Positions 43,686 to 52,870 of a DNA stretch of 64,000 nucleotides are shown here, piece after piece. The notes under the pieces were generated by a model, which had not been told where the DNA came from, did not search any database, and saw nothing but the letters and a program-made list of their open reading frames with translations. A program made the position numbers and the translations under genes. Position 1 is the stretch's first letter. The number at the start of each line of letters is the position of its first letter. This DNA comes from Microbacterium proteolyticum (GTDB taxonomy: Bacteria; Actinomycetota; Actinomycetes; Actinomycetales; Microbacteriaceae): positions 310,001-374,000 of the forward strand of contig NZ_JAUSZZ010000001.1 in NCBI RefSeq assembly GCF_030818075.1, read 5' to 3'.

Positions 43686-44169
43686 GACGATGTCCTTCTG
43701 GGTTCTGTTTCGCGCGAGACAGCGGCACCGCGTCGTGCGGTGCGAACCCGGACTTCCGTCGGCCGGGGGCCATTCACTGATGATGGTCGAGGCCGCGATC
43801 GCGTCCTGTCCATCGGCCCCTTGGACTCACAAACCCATCCGCGCATCACACGCGGTGTCCAGAGCCGACCGCACAACGTTACAGGCATCGCCTGTGAATG
43901 GCATCCATGTCCCCATTCGTGCGGATTCGACGCCCTTTCCTTGCACGAAGCGGGACACCCCTCATCGCCCCACCCCTCACGCCCCGCGCCCATGTCCCCA
44001 TTCGTGCGGACTCACGCCCCGACCACCGCACGAAGTGGGACATGCCTGCCCGCCCCGCACGACCGATGCTCATGTCCCGATCTGTGCAGACTTCGGCCCT
44101 CCGTATTGCACAAAGCGGGACATGCCTTTCCTGCTCCGGCAAAGACCCGCCCTGCACGAAGATGGACGC
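43686..44169. repeat. Gene-free spacer with an array of three intergenic hairpin repeats
   Basis: This 484-base spacer separates the helicase and a plus-strand gene. Three units at 43906-43957, 43991-44044 and 44071-44124 each have a left arm close to CATGTCCC-N2-TTCGTGC and a right arm close to GCACGAAG-N-GGGACATG, so each folds into a stem of about 15 pairs with a loop of about 20 bases. Spacing is 80-85 bases. Half a fourth unit (GCACGAAGATGGACG) lies just before the next start codon. The first 220 bases hold nothing I can name. Confidence 0.75.
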
Positions 44170-44793
44170 ATGGCAGACACCGACGCCCACCCCATCACGG
44201 TGGCGATCGAGCGGCGCATCGACCCGACGCGCACCGCCGAAGCGACCTCCTGGATGCAGGCCGGCACCGACCTCGCGACCGCTTTCCCGGGCTTTCTCGG
44301 CTCGGGGTGGGTGCGCGCGGGCGAAGACAGTGACCTCTGGTACATGCTGTATCGCTTCCGCGACCTCGGCACGCTCGAAGGATGGGAGACCTCGTCGCAG
44401 CGGCAGTGGTGGCTGGACTCCGGCCGCCCCTTCGCCCGCGAGGAGCGCGTCGAGCGCCGCACCGGTATCGAGGGCTGGTTCGACGCCGCCTTCGGGTCGG
44501 TCGTGGAGCGAACGGATGCCGCGACCTCGCCCGTTCAGCAACCGGTGCCGCTCGCACCGCCCCGCTGGAAGCAGGCCGTCACCATCTGGGTCGGATTCTT
44601 CCCCACGAACCTCCTCGCCTCGTGGCTGCTGGGCTTCGTGCCCGGCTTCGCCGAGATCCCGCTCGTACTGCGGGTGCTGGCGACGACCCTGATGCTCACC
44701 CCCGTCATGACCTACGCGGTGCTCCCGTGGGTCACCCGCCTGCTGCGCCCCTGGCTACAGCGTCCGCCCCGCTCCCGAAAGGCTTCGCCATGA
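44170..44793 (+). CDS. Antibiotic-biosynthesis-monooxygenase-like domain protein with a membrane tail
   Basis: A 207-residue protein. Residues 5-100 match the dimeric alpha-beta barrel ABM fold (TVAIERRIDPTRTAEATSWM, FPGFLGSGWVRAGEDSDLWYMLYRF, WETSSQRQWWLDSGRPF). The C-terminal third has two membrane helices (about 137-158 and 163-185), an arrangement seen in a family of bacterial ABM-membrane proteins of unknown role. The ATG is set by context; the ribosome binding site is weak. Its stop overlaps the next start (ATGA). Confidence 0.78.
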   Translation: MADTDAHPITVAIERRIDPTRTAEATSWMQAGTDLATAFPGFLGSGWVRAGEDSDLWYMLYRFRDLGTLEGWETSSQRQWWLDSGRPFAREERVERRTGIEGWFDAAFGSVVERTDAATSPVQQPVPLAPPRWKQAVTIWVGFFPTNLLASWLLGFVPGFAEIPLVLRVLATTLMLTPVMTYAVLPWVTRLLRPWLQRPPRSRKASP

Positions 44794-45692
44794 CCGCCGA
44801 CCCCACCGGCCAGCGCTTCCACCTGCGCGGTCCGCACTCGTCCGCCGAGATCACCCAGGTGGGCGCGGCACTACGCGCCCTGACGGTGAAGGGCGTCGAC
44901 CTCGTTCCCGGCTATCCCGACGACGTGCCCACGCCCGCGGCATCCGGTGTGGTGCTCGTGCCGTGGCCCAACCGCATCCGCGATGGGAAGTACGCCTTCG
45001 ACGGTCAGGACCTGCAGCTCGCGATCAGCGAGCCGAAGTTCGGCAACGCCAGCCACGGCCTGCTGCGCTTCGGCATCTATCAGCCGGTCGAGCACACGGA
45101 CGAGCGGCTCGTGCTGGCCGCCGATGTCGTGCCGCAGACGGGGTATCCCTTCCACCTGCGCACGCGCGTGACCTACACGCTGCAGCCCGACGGGCTCCAC
45201 GTCGAGCACCGCATCGAGAACATCGGGGCCGCGGCGGCACCGGTCGCTCTCGGCATCCACCCGTATCTGCAGATCGGCGGGGTGGCGACCGAGGATCTCG
45301 TCATCCACTCCACCGGCACCACGACCCTCGTGGTCGACGAGCGCAATATCCCGATCGACGAAGTGCCGGTCAGTGCCGCGAACGACCTCCGCGCCGGTCG
45401 GCGTCTGGGCGACGCGACGCTCGACAACGGCTATCGGGGACTCGAGCGGGATGCCGAGGGGCGCGCGCGCCACACGCTCACGGCTCCGGACGGCCGTCGG
45501 CTCGAGCTGTGGCAGGACCGGGGGTTCCGGTGGGTTCAGGTGTTCACCACCGACCGCTATCCGGGGCGATCGCTGGCCGTCGCGATCGAACCCATGACGG
45601 CACCGGCGAACGCCTTCGCGACGGGGACGGACCTCGAAACGCTGCAGCCGGGTGCCGAGCTGACCGGCGAATGGGGTATTCGCTTCTCCTGA
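44790..45692 (+). CDS. Aldose 1-epimerase family protein
   Basis: A 300-residue galactose-mutarotase-like protein. It begins ITQVGAALRALTVKGVDLV; the catalytic His is in FGNASHGLLRFG, a second His in LGIHPYLQIGG, and the catalytic Glu in VAIEPMTAPANAF. It interconverts alpha and beta anomers of an aldose. It overlaps the previous gene by ATGA and its own ribosome binding site is GAAAGG. Confidence 0.9.
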   Translation: MTADPTGQRFHLRGPHSSAEITQVGAALRALTVKGVDLVPGYPDDVPTPAASGVVLVPWPNRIRDGKYAFDGQDLQLAISEPKFGNASHGLLRFGIYQPVEHTDERLVLAADVVPQTGYPFHLRTRVTYTLQPDGLHVEHRIENIGAAAAPVALGIHPYLQIGGVATEDLVIHSTGTTTLVVDERNIPIDEVPVSAANDLRAGRRLGDATLDNGYRGLERDAEGRARHTLTAPDGRRLELWQDRGFRWVQVFTTDRYPGRSLAVAIEPMTAPANAFATGTDLETLQPGAELTGEWGIRFS

Positions 45693-45703
45693 GCCGCCAC
45701 CTT

Positions 45704-45723
45704 TGTCCCCCAAATGGGGGACA
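45704..45723. terminator. Hairpin after the epimerase gene
   Basis: TGTCCCCC at 45704-45711 and GGGGGACA at 45716-45723 pair perfectly over an AAAT loop, 12 bases past the epimerase stop. A rho-independent terminator without T-tract is the simplest reading. Confidence 0.6.
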
Positions 45724-45929
45724 TCAGAATTGCCTCGCGACCGGGATAAAGAAAGAACAAGCCTCACCCTTTCGCGCTCACAAAAGCTACCATTTGCGGT
45801 GACGGTTTTCCGTCGAGGCCGGGGCGGCCGAGAACCACGGCTCTCTCGGTATATGTCCGTATGAGCCGACGGGGGCCGAGGATCCCAGGTTCTGGGGGTC
45901 CCGTTCCGTCCCGAGGAAAGACCCCCCAC

Positions 45930-47156
45930 ATGAGCATCCCCGCGCTCCGTTTCGTCGACCCCGCACACCTGCGAATTCCGCGGTTCGGCGGCCTCTCGCG
46001 TCGCCTCGCGGGCCTGCCGTCGCTGCACGTCGGCGCGGCCGTGCTGTCCGTTCTGCTCGGCGGACTGCTGCTCTCGATCGCGACCACGCGCGACCCGCTG
46101 TGGTGGCACCTGCACTTCAGCCAGCTGGGGATCTTCGGCGACCTTTCGAGCGCGTTGTTCAACACCACGCTCAAGGTGAGCGGCGCGATGGTCGTGGTTT
46201 TCGCCCTGTTCGTCCGACGCGACATCCTGCGACTCGGGCGGGGCCCGGTGCGCCGCGGATCCGCCACCCTCGCGTGCGTGTGCCTGAACGTGGTCGGCAT
46301 CAATCTCGCCCTCGTCGGCTGCGTTCCGCTCAACACCGACAAAGACCTGCACGATCGCGTCGCCGGGATGATGGTGCTCGGCTTCCTCGCGCTCCTGGTG
46401 AGCGCTCCGATCATGCTCCGCCGGCTCGGCGCACGCATGACGATCAGCACCGGTGTCGCTCTGGTCTGGCTCGTCATGTCCATCACGCTCTTCGTCACCG
46501 CGACGATCAACCTCGCCCTGTTCGAGACCATCTCGTGCGGCGCGATGTTCGCCTGGTCGGGCATGCTGACCCACACCCTCGGCAACCGGACCGTCTTGAA
46601 GTCGGCCGCTGCGGAGGCCGACGTGCGCGCCGCGTGCGCCGGAGGCCGGCGCGTCCGGCGCTCGCTCCCCGCGCGGCGCCGCGCTCTCATCGCGAGGGTG
46701 CCGCGACCGTCGCAGCGCCCGCGCATCCGATCCACCGCGCTGACGGGGCGAGCGGCCGTGCCGCTCACCACCGGTGCGAGCGGTCACTCCGCGCGAGCGG
46801 CGAGCGCCCGCTCCGCCGCTCCGGACCCGAACGTCGAAGCGGCCACCGAGACGCACCGCCCGCATCACCTGATCACGCGCGCCTCGACCGTCGGGGCCTC
46901 CCCGCACCGGCGCAGGGTCACCTCGACGCCACCCCGCCCATCATCGGCGACGCACCCCACCGCCGTCCGCTCCGAAGTCGATCAGTGTTGCGCGCGGAAG
47001 GCGCGACGCGTCACCGGATGCTCGTCGTCGTGCCTGCGTGCGTCGTCCGTACGCTCGTCGTCGGCGCGCACGTCGCCCACGCGCTCGTCCGCCGCGGGGC
47101 CGCGCGCGGCCCGCCGCGCCCGGCGCCGCTCGCTCGCACCCTCGACGAGGTTGTAG
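45930..47156 (+). CDS. DUF998-like membrane protein with a long basic tail
   Basis: A predicted 408-residue protein. Residues about 30-225 contain six to seven membrane helices (HVGAAVLSVLLGGLLLSIAT, LKVSGAMVVVFALFV, ATLACVCLNVVGINLALVGC, VAGMMVLGFLALLVSAPIML, TGVALVWLVMSITLFVTATI) and the FNTTLKVSG and NTDKDLHD stretches seen in DUF998-type proteins. The function is unknown. The remaining about 180 residues are Arg/Ala/Ser-rich and the final 58 codons run antisense into the end of the RND gene (46982), so the true end or frame of the tail is doubtful. ATG 45930 follows GAGGAAAG. Confidence 0.65.
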   Translation: MSIPALRFVDPAHLRIPRFGGLSRRLAGLPSLHVGAAVLSVLLGGLLLSIATTRDPLWWHLHFSQLGIFGDLSSALFNTTLKVSGAMVVVFALFVRRDILRLGRGPVRRGSATLACVCLNVVGINLALVGCVPLNTDKDLHDRVAGMMVLGFLALLVSAPIMLRRLGARMTISTGVALVWLVMSITLFVTATINLALFETISCGAMFAWSGMLTHTLGNRTVLKSAAAEADVRAACAGGRRVRRSLPARRRALIARVPRPSQRPRIRSTALTGRAAVPLTTGASGHSARAASARSAAPDPNVEAATETHRPHHLITRASTVGASPHRRRVTSTPPRPSSATHPTAVRSEVDQCCARKARRVTGCSSSCLRASSVRSSSARTSPTRSSAAGPRAARRARRRSLAPSTRL

Positions 47157-50100
47157 AGCGTCGGCAGGACGAGCAGCGTCAAGAACGTCGACGACACGAG
47201 ACCGCCGATCACCACCACCGCGAGCGGCTGCGAGATGAAGCCGCCGTGCCCGGTGATCCCCAGCGCCATGGGCACGAGGGCGAAGATCGCCGCGAGCGCC
47301 GTCATGAGGATGGGCCGCAGACGCCTCGCTCCGCCCACGATGGTCGCGTCGTGCACACTGAGGCCCCGCGCCCGGTACTGGTTGACGAGGTCGATGAGCA
47401 CGATGGCGTTGGTCACCACGATGCCGACCAGCATGAGCGCACCGATCATTCCGGCCACGCCGAGCGGCACTCCGGTGATCAGCAGCATGAGAATCGCACC
47501 AGTCGCGGCGAACGGCACCGAGACGAGCAGCTCGAGCGGCTGACGCAGCGACTTGAAGGTCGCCACCATCACGACGTAGACGATGAGGATGGCCGCCAGC
47601 AGCGCCAGGCCCAGCTGGGTGAAGGCGTCCTGCTGATCGCTGACCACGCCGCCGACCTCGGCACTCGCCCCCTCGGGCAGCTGCACCGCGGCGAGCGCGT
47701 CGCGCACCGTGGTCGAGGAGGCACCGAGGTCGTCAGAGGTCGGGGTGACGGTGATGGATGCCGTGCGCAGGCCCCGAGCTGTGGTGATCGACGGCGGCGT
47801 CTGACTCTCGTCGACCGTGGCGATCTCGTCCAGCCGCACGGTTCCGGTCGCCGTCGGCACCTCCAAGGCGCGCAGGTCGTCGATGGTCTGCGGCGGGTTC
47901 GCCGTGGCGAGGTACACGGTCACCCCGCGGCCGTCCAGCTCGACCGTTCCCGCCTGGCGGGGTTGCTGCGCTCCCGACACGAGGGCGCCGACGGCCTGCT
48001 CCGACAGTCCGCGCTCCGCGGCGGCGGCACGGTCGACCCGCACGGAGACGAACGGGAGGGATGCCGACAGGCTGCTCGTCACCTGACCGATGCCGTCACG
48101 GCCCTGGAGCTCGGCGACGACGGAATCACTCGCCTCCTGCAGCGACTGCCCGTCGGCCGCGGTGACGTCGACGGTGATGTCGGTGGATCCGAACCCGCCG
48201 CCGGCGGCCCGCACCTCGATCTCGCCGGCATCCGTCAGCGCTTCGAGCGCGGTCCGTACGCGCTCCCGCAGCTCCACCTGGTCGGCACCGGACTCCGAGG
48301 TGATCGAGTACGTGATGCCCGTGCCGCCGCCCGAGAAGGCGTCGCGCAGAGCCGATCCGCTCGATCCGATGGAGGTCTGCACCGTCTCCACGCCCGGCGT
48401 CTCGAGCAGCACGGCCTCCACTCGTTGAGCGGCCGCGTCTTCGGCATCCAGGCTGGGGGCCGAGCCGATCTTCTGCGTCACGGTGAAGGTGTTCTGACCC
48501 GAGTCGCCGAGGAAGTCGGTTTTGAGCAGCGGAACGGTGGCGACCGTGCCGCCGAGCACGAGCACCGCGAGGATCAGCGTCACCCACGAGTGCTTCAGGG
48601 TCCAGCTGAGCACCGGCACGTACGCCTTCTGCAGACGCGAGGGAGGTGCGTCGGGCGCCTCGGGGTCGATCGGGTTGCCCTCGGCATCCCGGACCACGGT
48701 CCCGGGCTTCAGGAACCACGACGCCAGCACCGGCACGATCGTGAGCGAGACGAGCAGCGACGCCGTCATCGCGATCGTGACGGTGAGCGAGAAGGGGCGG
48801 AACAGCTCGCCCGTGACGTCGCCGACGAACGCGATGGGCAGGAACACCGCGACCGAGGTGATCGTGGATGCCGTGATGGCAGCCGCCACCTCGCGCACCG
48901 CCCGGACGATGGTGGGGATCTTGGGAGCGTCGCCGACGTAGTGGCGTTTGATGTTCTCGATCACGACGATGGAGTCGTCGACCACCCGGCCGATCGCGAT
49001 GGTCAGGGCGCCGAGGGTGAGGATGTTCAGCGAGTAGCCGAACGCCTGGAGTCCGACGAACGTGATGAGGACGCTCGTCGGGATCGAGATCGCCGTCACG
49101 AGCGTCGAGCGCACCGACAGCAGGAACACCAGGATGACGATGACGGCGAAGACGAGGCCGAGCAGTCCCTCCTGCGCGAGAGCGTCGATCGACTGCTGCA
49201 CGTACGGCGCCTGGTCGAAGACGACCGTGAACGTCGCCCCCTCGCCGAGGGAGGACTCCAGGCCGGGCAGCGCCGCCAGCACTCCGCGCGAGACGTCGAC
49301 GGTGTTGGCAGCGGGGAGCTTGGTCACGGCGATCGTCAGCGCGGGCTGGCCGTCCACGCGCGACCGCGTCGTGACGGGATCGGCCTGCAGCTCCACGCCG
49401 GCGACATCGCCGATCGTGGTCGCCCCCGCGGCGATCTGAGCCGCGTCGGTGGGCACGAGCGGGAGCGCCGCGATCTCGTCGACGCTGGTGAGCTTCGACC
49501 CGGTCTGCACGGTGAGCGTCTCGTCGCCCTCGGTCAGCGAGCCACCCGGGAACAGGATGCCGTTGGCGTCCAGCGCATCGGTGATCGCCTGCTGGCTGAA
49601 GCCGCGCTCGGCGAGCCGGCCGGCGTCGGGGGTGACGGTGACGCGCTGGCCGGTGCCGCCGACGATCTGCGCGGCGTTGACCCCGTCGACGTCTTCGAGG
49701 TCGGGCACGACGCTCGTCTGCAGGATCGACTGGGTGGCCTCGGCGTCGGAGAACCCGGTGACGGCGAGCTGGATGACGGGGAAGTCGTCGATGCTGGCGG
49801 AGGCGACGGTGGTGTCGGCCGACTCGGGCAGTTGATCGTCGATGCGGGCGATCGCAGCGAGGATCTTCTGCTGCGCCGCCGCCAGGTCGGTGCCATAGGT
49901 GAAGGATGCCGACACGATCGAGGAGTTCGTCGTGCTGGTGGCCGTGGTCGACTCCAGGCCCTCGACACCGCGGATGGCGCTCTCGATGGGCGTCGACACG
50001 TCGGCTTCGACGACCTCGGGCGAGGCCCCGGGGTAGGTCGTGACGACCGCGAGCTGCGGGAACTCGATGGAGGGGATGAGCTCCTGCTTCAGGCTCGTCA

Positions 50101-50188
50101 GAGCCAGGCCACCGAAGATCGCCGCGACGATCGTGACCAGGGCGATGAGGGCACGGTTCTTCAGGCTCAGTACGGCCAGATACGACAA
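46982..50188 (-). CDS. RND efflux transporter (AcrB/MMPL-like permease)
   Basis: A 1068-residue pump of the HAE-RND type with 12 helices and two large outside loops. Marks: NRALIALVTIVAAIFGGLA at the start, PGASPEVVEADVSTPIES, RVVDDSIVVIENIKRHY with the proton-relay Asp pair in helix 4, and a repeated second half ending GGLVSSTFLTLLVLPTLYNLVE. It exports drugs or lipids using the proton gradient. The start is TTG at 50188: GGAGGG lies six bases before it and no ATG or GTG fits the first helix. A palindrome upstream (50214-50231) suggests repressor control. No membrane-fusion partner is adjacent. Confidence 0.9.
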   Translation of the reverse strand: MSYLAVLSLKNRALIALVTIVAAIFGGLALTSLKQELIPSIEFPQLAVVTTYPGASPEVVEADVSTPIESAIRGVEGLESTTATSTTNSSIVSASFTYGTDLAAAQQKILAAIARIDDQLPESADTTVASASIDDFPVIQLAVTGFSDAEATQSILQTSVVPDLEDVDGVNAAQIVGGTGQRVTVTPDAGRLAERGFSQQAITDALDANGILFPGGSLTEGDETLTVQTGSKLTSVDEIAALPLVPTDAAQIAAGATTIGDVAGVELQADPVTTRSRVDGQPALTIAVTKLPAANTVDVSRGVLAALPGLESSLGEGATFTVVFDQAPYVQQSIDALAQEGLLGLVFAVIVILVFLLSVRSTLVTAISIPTSVLITFVGLQAFGYSLNILTLGALTIAIGRVVDDSIVVIENIKRHYVGDAPKIPTIVRAVREVAAAITASTITSVAVFLPIAFVGDVTGELFRPFSLTVTIAMTASLLVSLTIVPVLASWFLKPGTVVRDAEGNPIDPEAPDAPPSRLQKAYVPVLSWTLKHSWVTLILAVLVLGGTVATVPLLKTDFLGDSGQNTFTVTQKIGSAPSLDAEDAAAQRVEAVLLETPGVETVQTSIGSSGSALRDAFSGGGTGITYSITSESGADQVELRERVRTALEALTDAGEIEVRAAGGGFGSTDITVDVTAADGQSLQEASDSVVAELQGRDGIGQVTSSLSASLPFVSVRVDRAAAAERGLSEQAVGALVSGAQQPRQAGTVELDGRGVTVYLATANPPQTIDDLRALEVPTATGTVRLDEIATVDESQTPPSITTARGLRTASITVTPTSDDLGASSTTVRDALAAVQLPEGASAEVGGVVSDQQDAFTQLGLALLAAILIVYVVMVATFKSLRQPLELLVSVPFAATGAILMLLITGVPLGVAGMIGALMLVGIVVTNAIVLIDLVNQYRARGLSVHDATIVGGARRLRPILMTALAAIFALVPMALGITGHGGFISQPLAVVVIGGLVSSTFLTLLVLPTLYNLVEGASERRRARRAARGPAADERVGDVRADDERTDDARRHDDEHPVTRRAFRAQH

Positions 50189-50213
50189 GAAAGACCCTCC
50201 GGGATCACAGACC

Positions 50214-50231
50214 CGATACAGGTGTGTATCG
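50214..50231. promoter_or_regulatory. Operator-like palindrome before the RND pump
   Basis: CGATACA and TGTATCG are exact complements separated by GGTG, 26 bases upstream of the pump start. TetR- or MarR-type regulators bind such sites. No regulator gene is adjacent in the window. Confidence 0.5.
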
Positions 50232-50291
50232 AGGGCCAGTATCGCATGGCCGCAGAAGCGGTTGCCGGGGCTGTGGACAAGACGACGGGCC

Positions 50292-51740
50292 TCACGGCGA
50301 ATGCGCAGTGTCGCGGAAACGCTCGGCGAGAGCGCTCCGCCGCACCTTCCCCGCGTCGTTGCGCAGCGGCGTCTCCGACACGTGCAGCGCGGCGGGCGCG
50401 CGGGCGCCGAGGAGCTCGCGCACGTGGGCGGCCACGGCACCCATGTCCGCGTCGGCATCGACCAGGAAGACGACGGCATGGGCCACCTGACCGAGGTCGT
50501 CGTCGCCGACGCCGAATGCGACGGCCTCCGCCACGGCGGGGTGCTCCTCGAGGACCGCTTCGATGAGGGCGGGGGCGATCTTGTCGCCGCCGCGGTTGAT
50601 CACGTCGTCCGCCCGGTCGTGAAGGAAGAGGTATCCGTCGTCGTCGAGATGGCCGATGTCGCCCAGCGTGTCCCATCCCGCGTCGTCGCGCCGCGAGGTC
50701 GCACCCATGTACGCGTAGGCGGCGGTCTCACCGCGCCGCATCCACACCAGCCCGCTCGCGCCCGCGGGGAGGTCTCTCCCGTCGTCGTCGCGGATGCGGA
50801 TCTCGGTGCCGCCGATCGGCCGACCGACGCTGCCCGGCCGCTCGAGCCATTCGGTACCGGTGATGCGGGTGAGGCCGTTCGACTCACTGCCGGCGTACAC
50901 CTCGTCCACCCGCTCGGCACCGATCCAGTCGAGGAAGGCGCGCTTCAACGCCGGCGCGCACGGCGCCCCCATGTGCAGCACGCTCTCGATGCTGGCCACC
51001 CGCTCGGGCGCCCGCACCTCGTCCGGCAGACGCAGCAGGCGCGCCATCATCGCGGGCACCAGCAGTCCCCAGGTCGCGCAGTGCGTCTCGACGGCGTCGA
51101 GCCAGCGCTCGGGGTCGAAACGATCGAGGATGATCAGACGATGCCCCGTCAACATGCCGCGGAAGGCATACGTGAAGACGGCCGAATGCCAGAGCGGTCC
51201 CGCGACGATCTGCGTCGCCGCCCGCGGGAGGAAGGCTGCCACTGGTCGCGAAGGGTCGATGGTCCCACCGGCAGCCGCCCGCACGATCTTGGGGCGTCCG
51301 GTCGATCCCGAGGTGGCCGGAGCTTTCCAGCACGAGGCCGCGATGTCGGGCAGCACGCCCGCGCGCGGCGCGACGCGAACGTCCGGCAGCCATTCCACAT
51401 CAGGTGACGCGGGCCGACCTCCGATCGCGAGCGCCGGAACGGCGATGTCCTCGAGCGCACCCCTCTCGGAGGCGGTCAGGTCGGTCGAGAGCGGCTGAGG
51501 CGTCGCCCCGGCGCGCCAGATGCCGAAGCACGCGACGACGAAGTCCCGGCCGTTGGGCAGCGAGACGGCGACGAGGTCATCGCGCCGCACGCCGCGGTCG
51601 ACGAGCTCGTGCGCGAGCGCCGAGGCCGCGGCATTCAACTCCCCCGCCGTCATCGTCCCGACGCTGTCGATCACGACCGGCTCGTCGGGGTCAGCCCGGG
51701 CGCGCTCGGCGAGGATCGCCGAGAAGGTGCGCGTCGTCAT
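50292..51740 (-). CDS. AMP-dependent synthetase/ligase, last gene of the Nit1C cluster
   Basis: A 482-residue adenylate-forming enzyme. The AMP motif is ATSGSTGRPKIVRAAAGG, followed by VLHMGAPCAPALKRAFLDWI, EVYAGSESNGLTRI, GWDTLGDIGHLDDDGYLFLHDRADD and the C-terminal catalytic Lys in RNDAGKVRRSAL. It activates a carboxylic acid as acyl-AMP and probably makes a CoA thioester. It overlaps the glycosyltransferase stop (ATGA). In this cluster it could activate the acid released by the nitrilase (inference). Confidence 0.88.
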   Translation of the reverse strand: MTTRTFSAILAERARADPDEPVVIDSVGTMTAGELNAAASALAHELVDRGVRRDDLVAVSLPNGRDFVVACFGIWRAGATPQPLSTDLTASERGALEDIAVPALAIGGRPASPDVEWLPDVRVAPRAGVLPDIAASCWKAPATSGSTGRPKIVRAAAGGTIDPSRPVAAFLPRAATQIVAGPLWHSAVFTYAFRGMLTGHRLIILDRFDPERWLDAVETHCATWGLLVPAMMARLLRLPDEVRAPERVASIESVLHMGAPCAPALKRAFLDWIGAERVDEVYAGSESNGLTRITGTEWLERPGSVGRPIGGTEIRIRDDDGRDLPAGASGLVWMRRGETAAYAYMGATSRRDDAGWDTLGDIGHLDDDGYLFLHDRADDVINRGGDKIAPALIEAVLEEHPAVAEAVAFGVGDDDLGQVAHAVVFLVDADADMGAVAAHVRELLGARAPAALHVSETPLRNDAGKVRRSALAERFRDTAHSP

Positions 51741-52840
51741 CGCCGGCTCGTCAGCGGTACGCGGGCGTAGAACTCCTCGTGCGCCCGCGCGGCGCGGTCC
51801 CAGGTGTGGGCGCGGGCGAGCTCGACCCCGGCGGCCGTGTCGACCGACGCCCGTCCGCGTAGCACCGCGTCGAGCTGGGCGGCGATCTCGAGCGGCGTCG
51901 ACGCGTAGAGCACGGCGTCGCCGAACACCTCGCGGATGACCGGCAGATCGCGGGCGACCACCGGCGTGGCGGCTGCGAGCGCCTCCATCGCCGCCAGGCC
52001 GAAGCCCTCCTTGGTCGAGACGAAGGCGAGCGCCCGCGCCTCGGCGACGAGGGCCGGCAGCGCCGCGTCGTCGACCGGCCCGAGGATGATCGGACGGATG
52101 CCGAGCTCCGCCGCGCGCGCCTCGAAGCGCTCCCGGTACTCGCGGTAGTCGAACAGCGTCTCGCCGCCGCCGAACACCAGGCGCAGGTCGGGGTGCGCGT
52201 CGCGCGTGAGGGCGTAGGCCTCGAGCAGGTCGATCGAGCCCTTGCGCGGCTCGATGCCCCCGAGGGCCAGCACGTACGCGCCGAGCTGCGTCCGCCACTG
52301 CGCGCGGGCATCGGCTGCCGCGGCCGCGGCGGCGAACCGTTCGGCATCCACCCCGTTCGCGATCACCTCGGGGCGTACGCCATACCCCTCCTCGACCTCG
52401 CGCGCCACCGCGTGCGAGACGCACAGTCGGGCGACCGGCTCGGTGACGGCGCGGTCATGGCACGCCACGAGCTGGGGCGTCGTGAAGGTGTCGAGGTGGT
52501 GGATCGTGCGGACGACCGGGATGCCGCGACGAAGCGCCGCGTTCGCCGAGATGCAGTCCTGCGCGTGGACGATGTCGGCATCCGAGTCCAGGGCCGCGGC
52601 CATCAGCTCGATCGAGCGCTCGATGCGCTCCCCCACGCCCTCGCCGTCGCGCGGTGGGAAGGGCACGACGCGCACCCGCACGCGCGGGTCGACCGGGCGG
52701 AAGAACGAGGTGTCGTCGCCGCGCCCCAGCGTCCACACTTCGACCTCGTGGCCGCGCGCGGCGAGCGCCTCGGCGAGCGCGAGGGTGTGCACGACCCCGC
52801 CGCGGGGCTTGGTGGAATAGGTCAGCTGCGCGATGCGCAT
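51737..52840 (-). CDS. MSMEG_0565 family glycosyltransferase (GT4)
   Basis: A 367-residue GT-B enzyme. It starts MRIAQLTYSTKPRGGVVHTLALAEAL, typical of the MSMEG_0565 family. The nucleotide-sugar site includes VLALGGIEPRKGS and the E-x7-E motif VSTKEGFGLAAMEALAAATPVVA. The acceptor is unknown. It is a standing member of Nit1C clusters in actinobacteria and cyanobacteria and is coupled to the ligase downstream. Confidence 0.9.
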   Translation of the reverse strand: MRIAQLTYSTKPRGGVVHTLALAEALAARGHEVEVWTLGRGDDTSFFRPVDPRVRVRVVPFPPRDGEGVGERIERSIELMAAALDSDADIVHAQDCISANAALRRGIPVVRTIHHLDTFTTPQLVACHDRAVTEPVARLCVSHAVAREVEEGYGVRPEVIANGVDAERFAAAAAAADARAQWRTQLGAYVLALGGIEPRKGSIDLLEAYALTRDAHPDLRLVFGGGETLFDYREYRERFEARAAELGIRPIILGPVDDAALPALVAEARALAFVSTKEGFGLAAMEALAAATPVVARDLPVIREVFGDAVLYASTPLEIAAQLDAVLRGRASVDTAAGVELARAHTWDRAARAHEEFYARVPLTSRR

Positions 52841-52870
52841 GGGTCGTCCTTTCCGCGGCGAGCGCGCGGC

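Noticed and set aside
43906..44124. Small proteins with MSPFVR/HVPIRADS-like sequence
   Set aside because: These frames exist only because the hairpin repeats are open; they recur with the repeat and lack ribosome binding sites.
41631..44333. A 900-codon plus-strand frame opposite the helicase, with repetitive Arg/Ser sequence
   Set aside because: The minus-strand helicase has all catalytic motifs; the repeats keep several frames open by composition alone.
46100..50566. A 1488-codon plus-strand frame opposite the RND pump
   Set aside because: Antisense shadow of a clear RND transporter; the His/Arg/Asp-rich translation has no domain.
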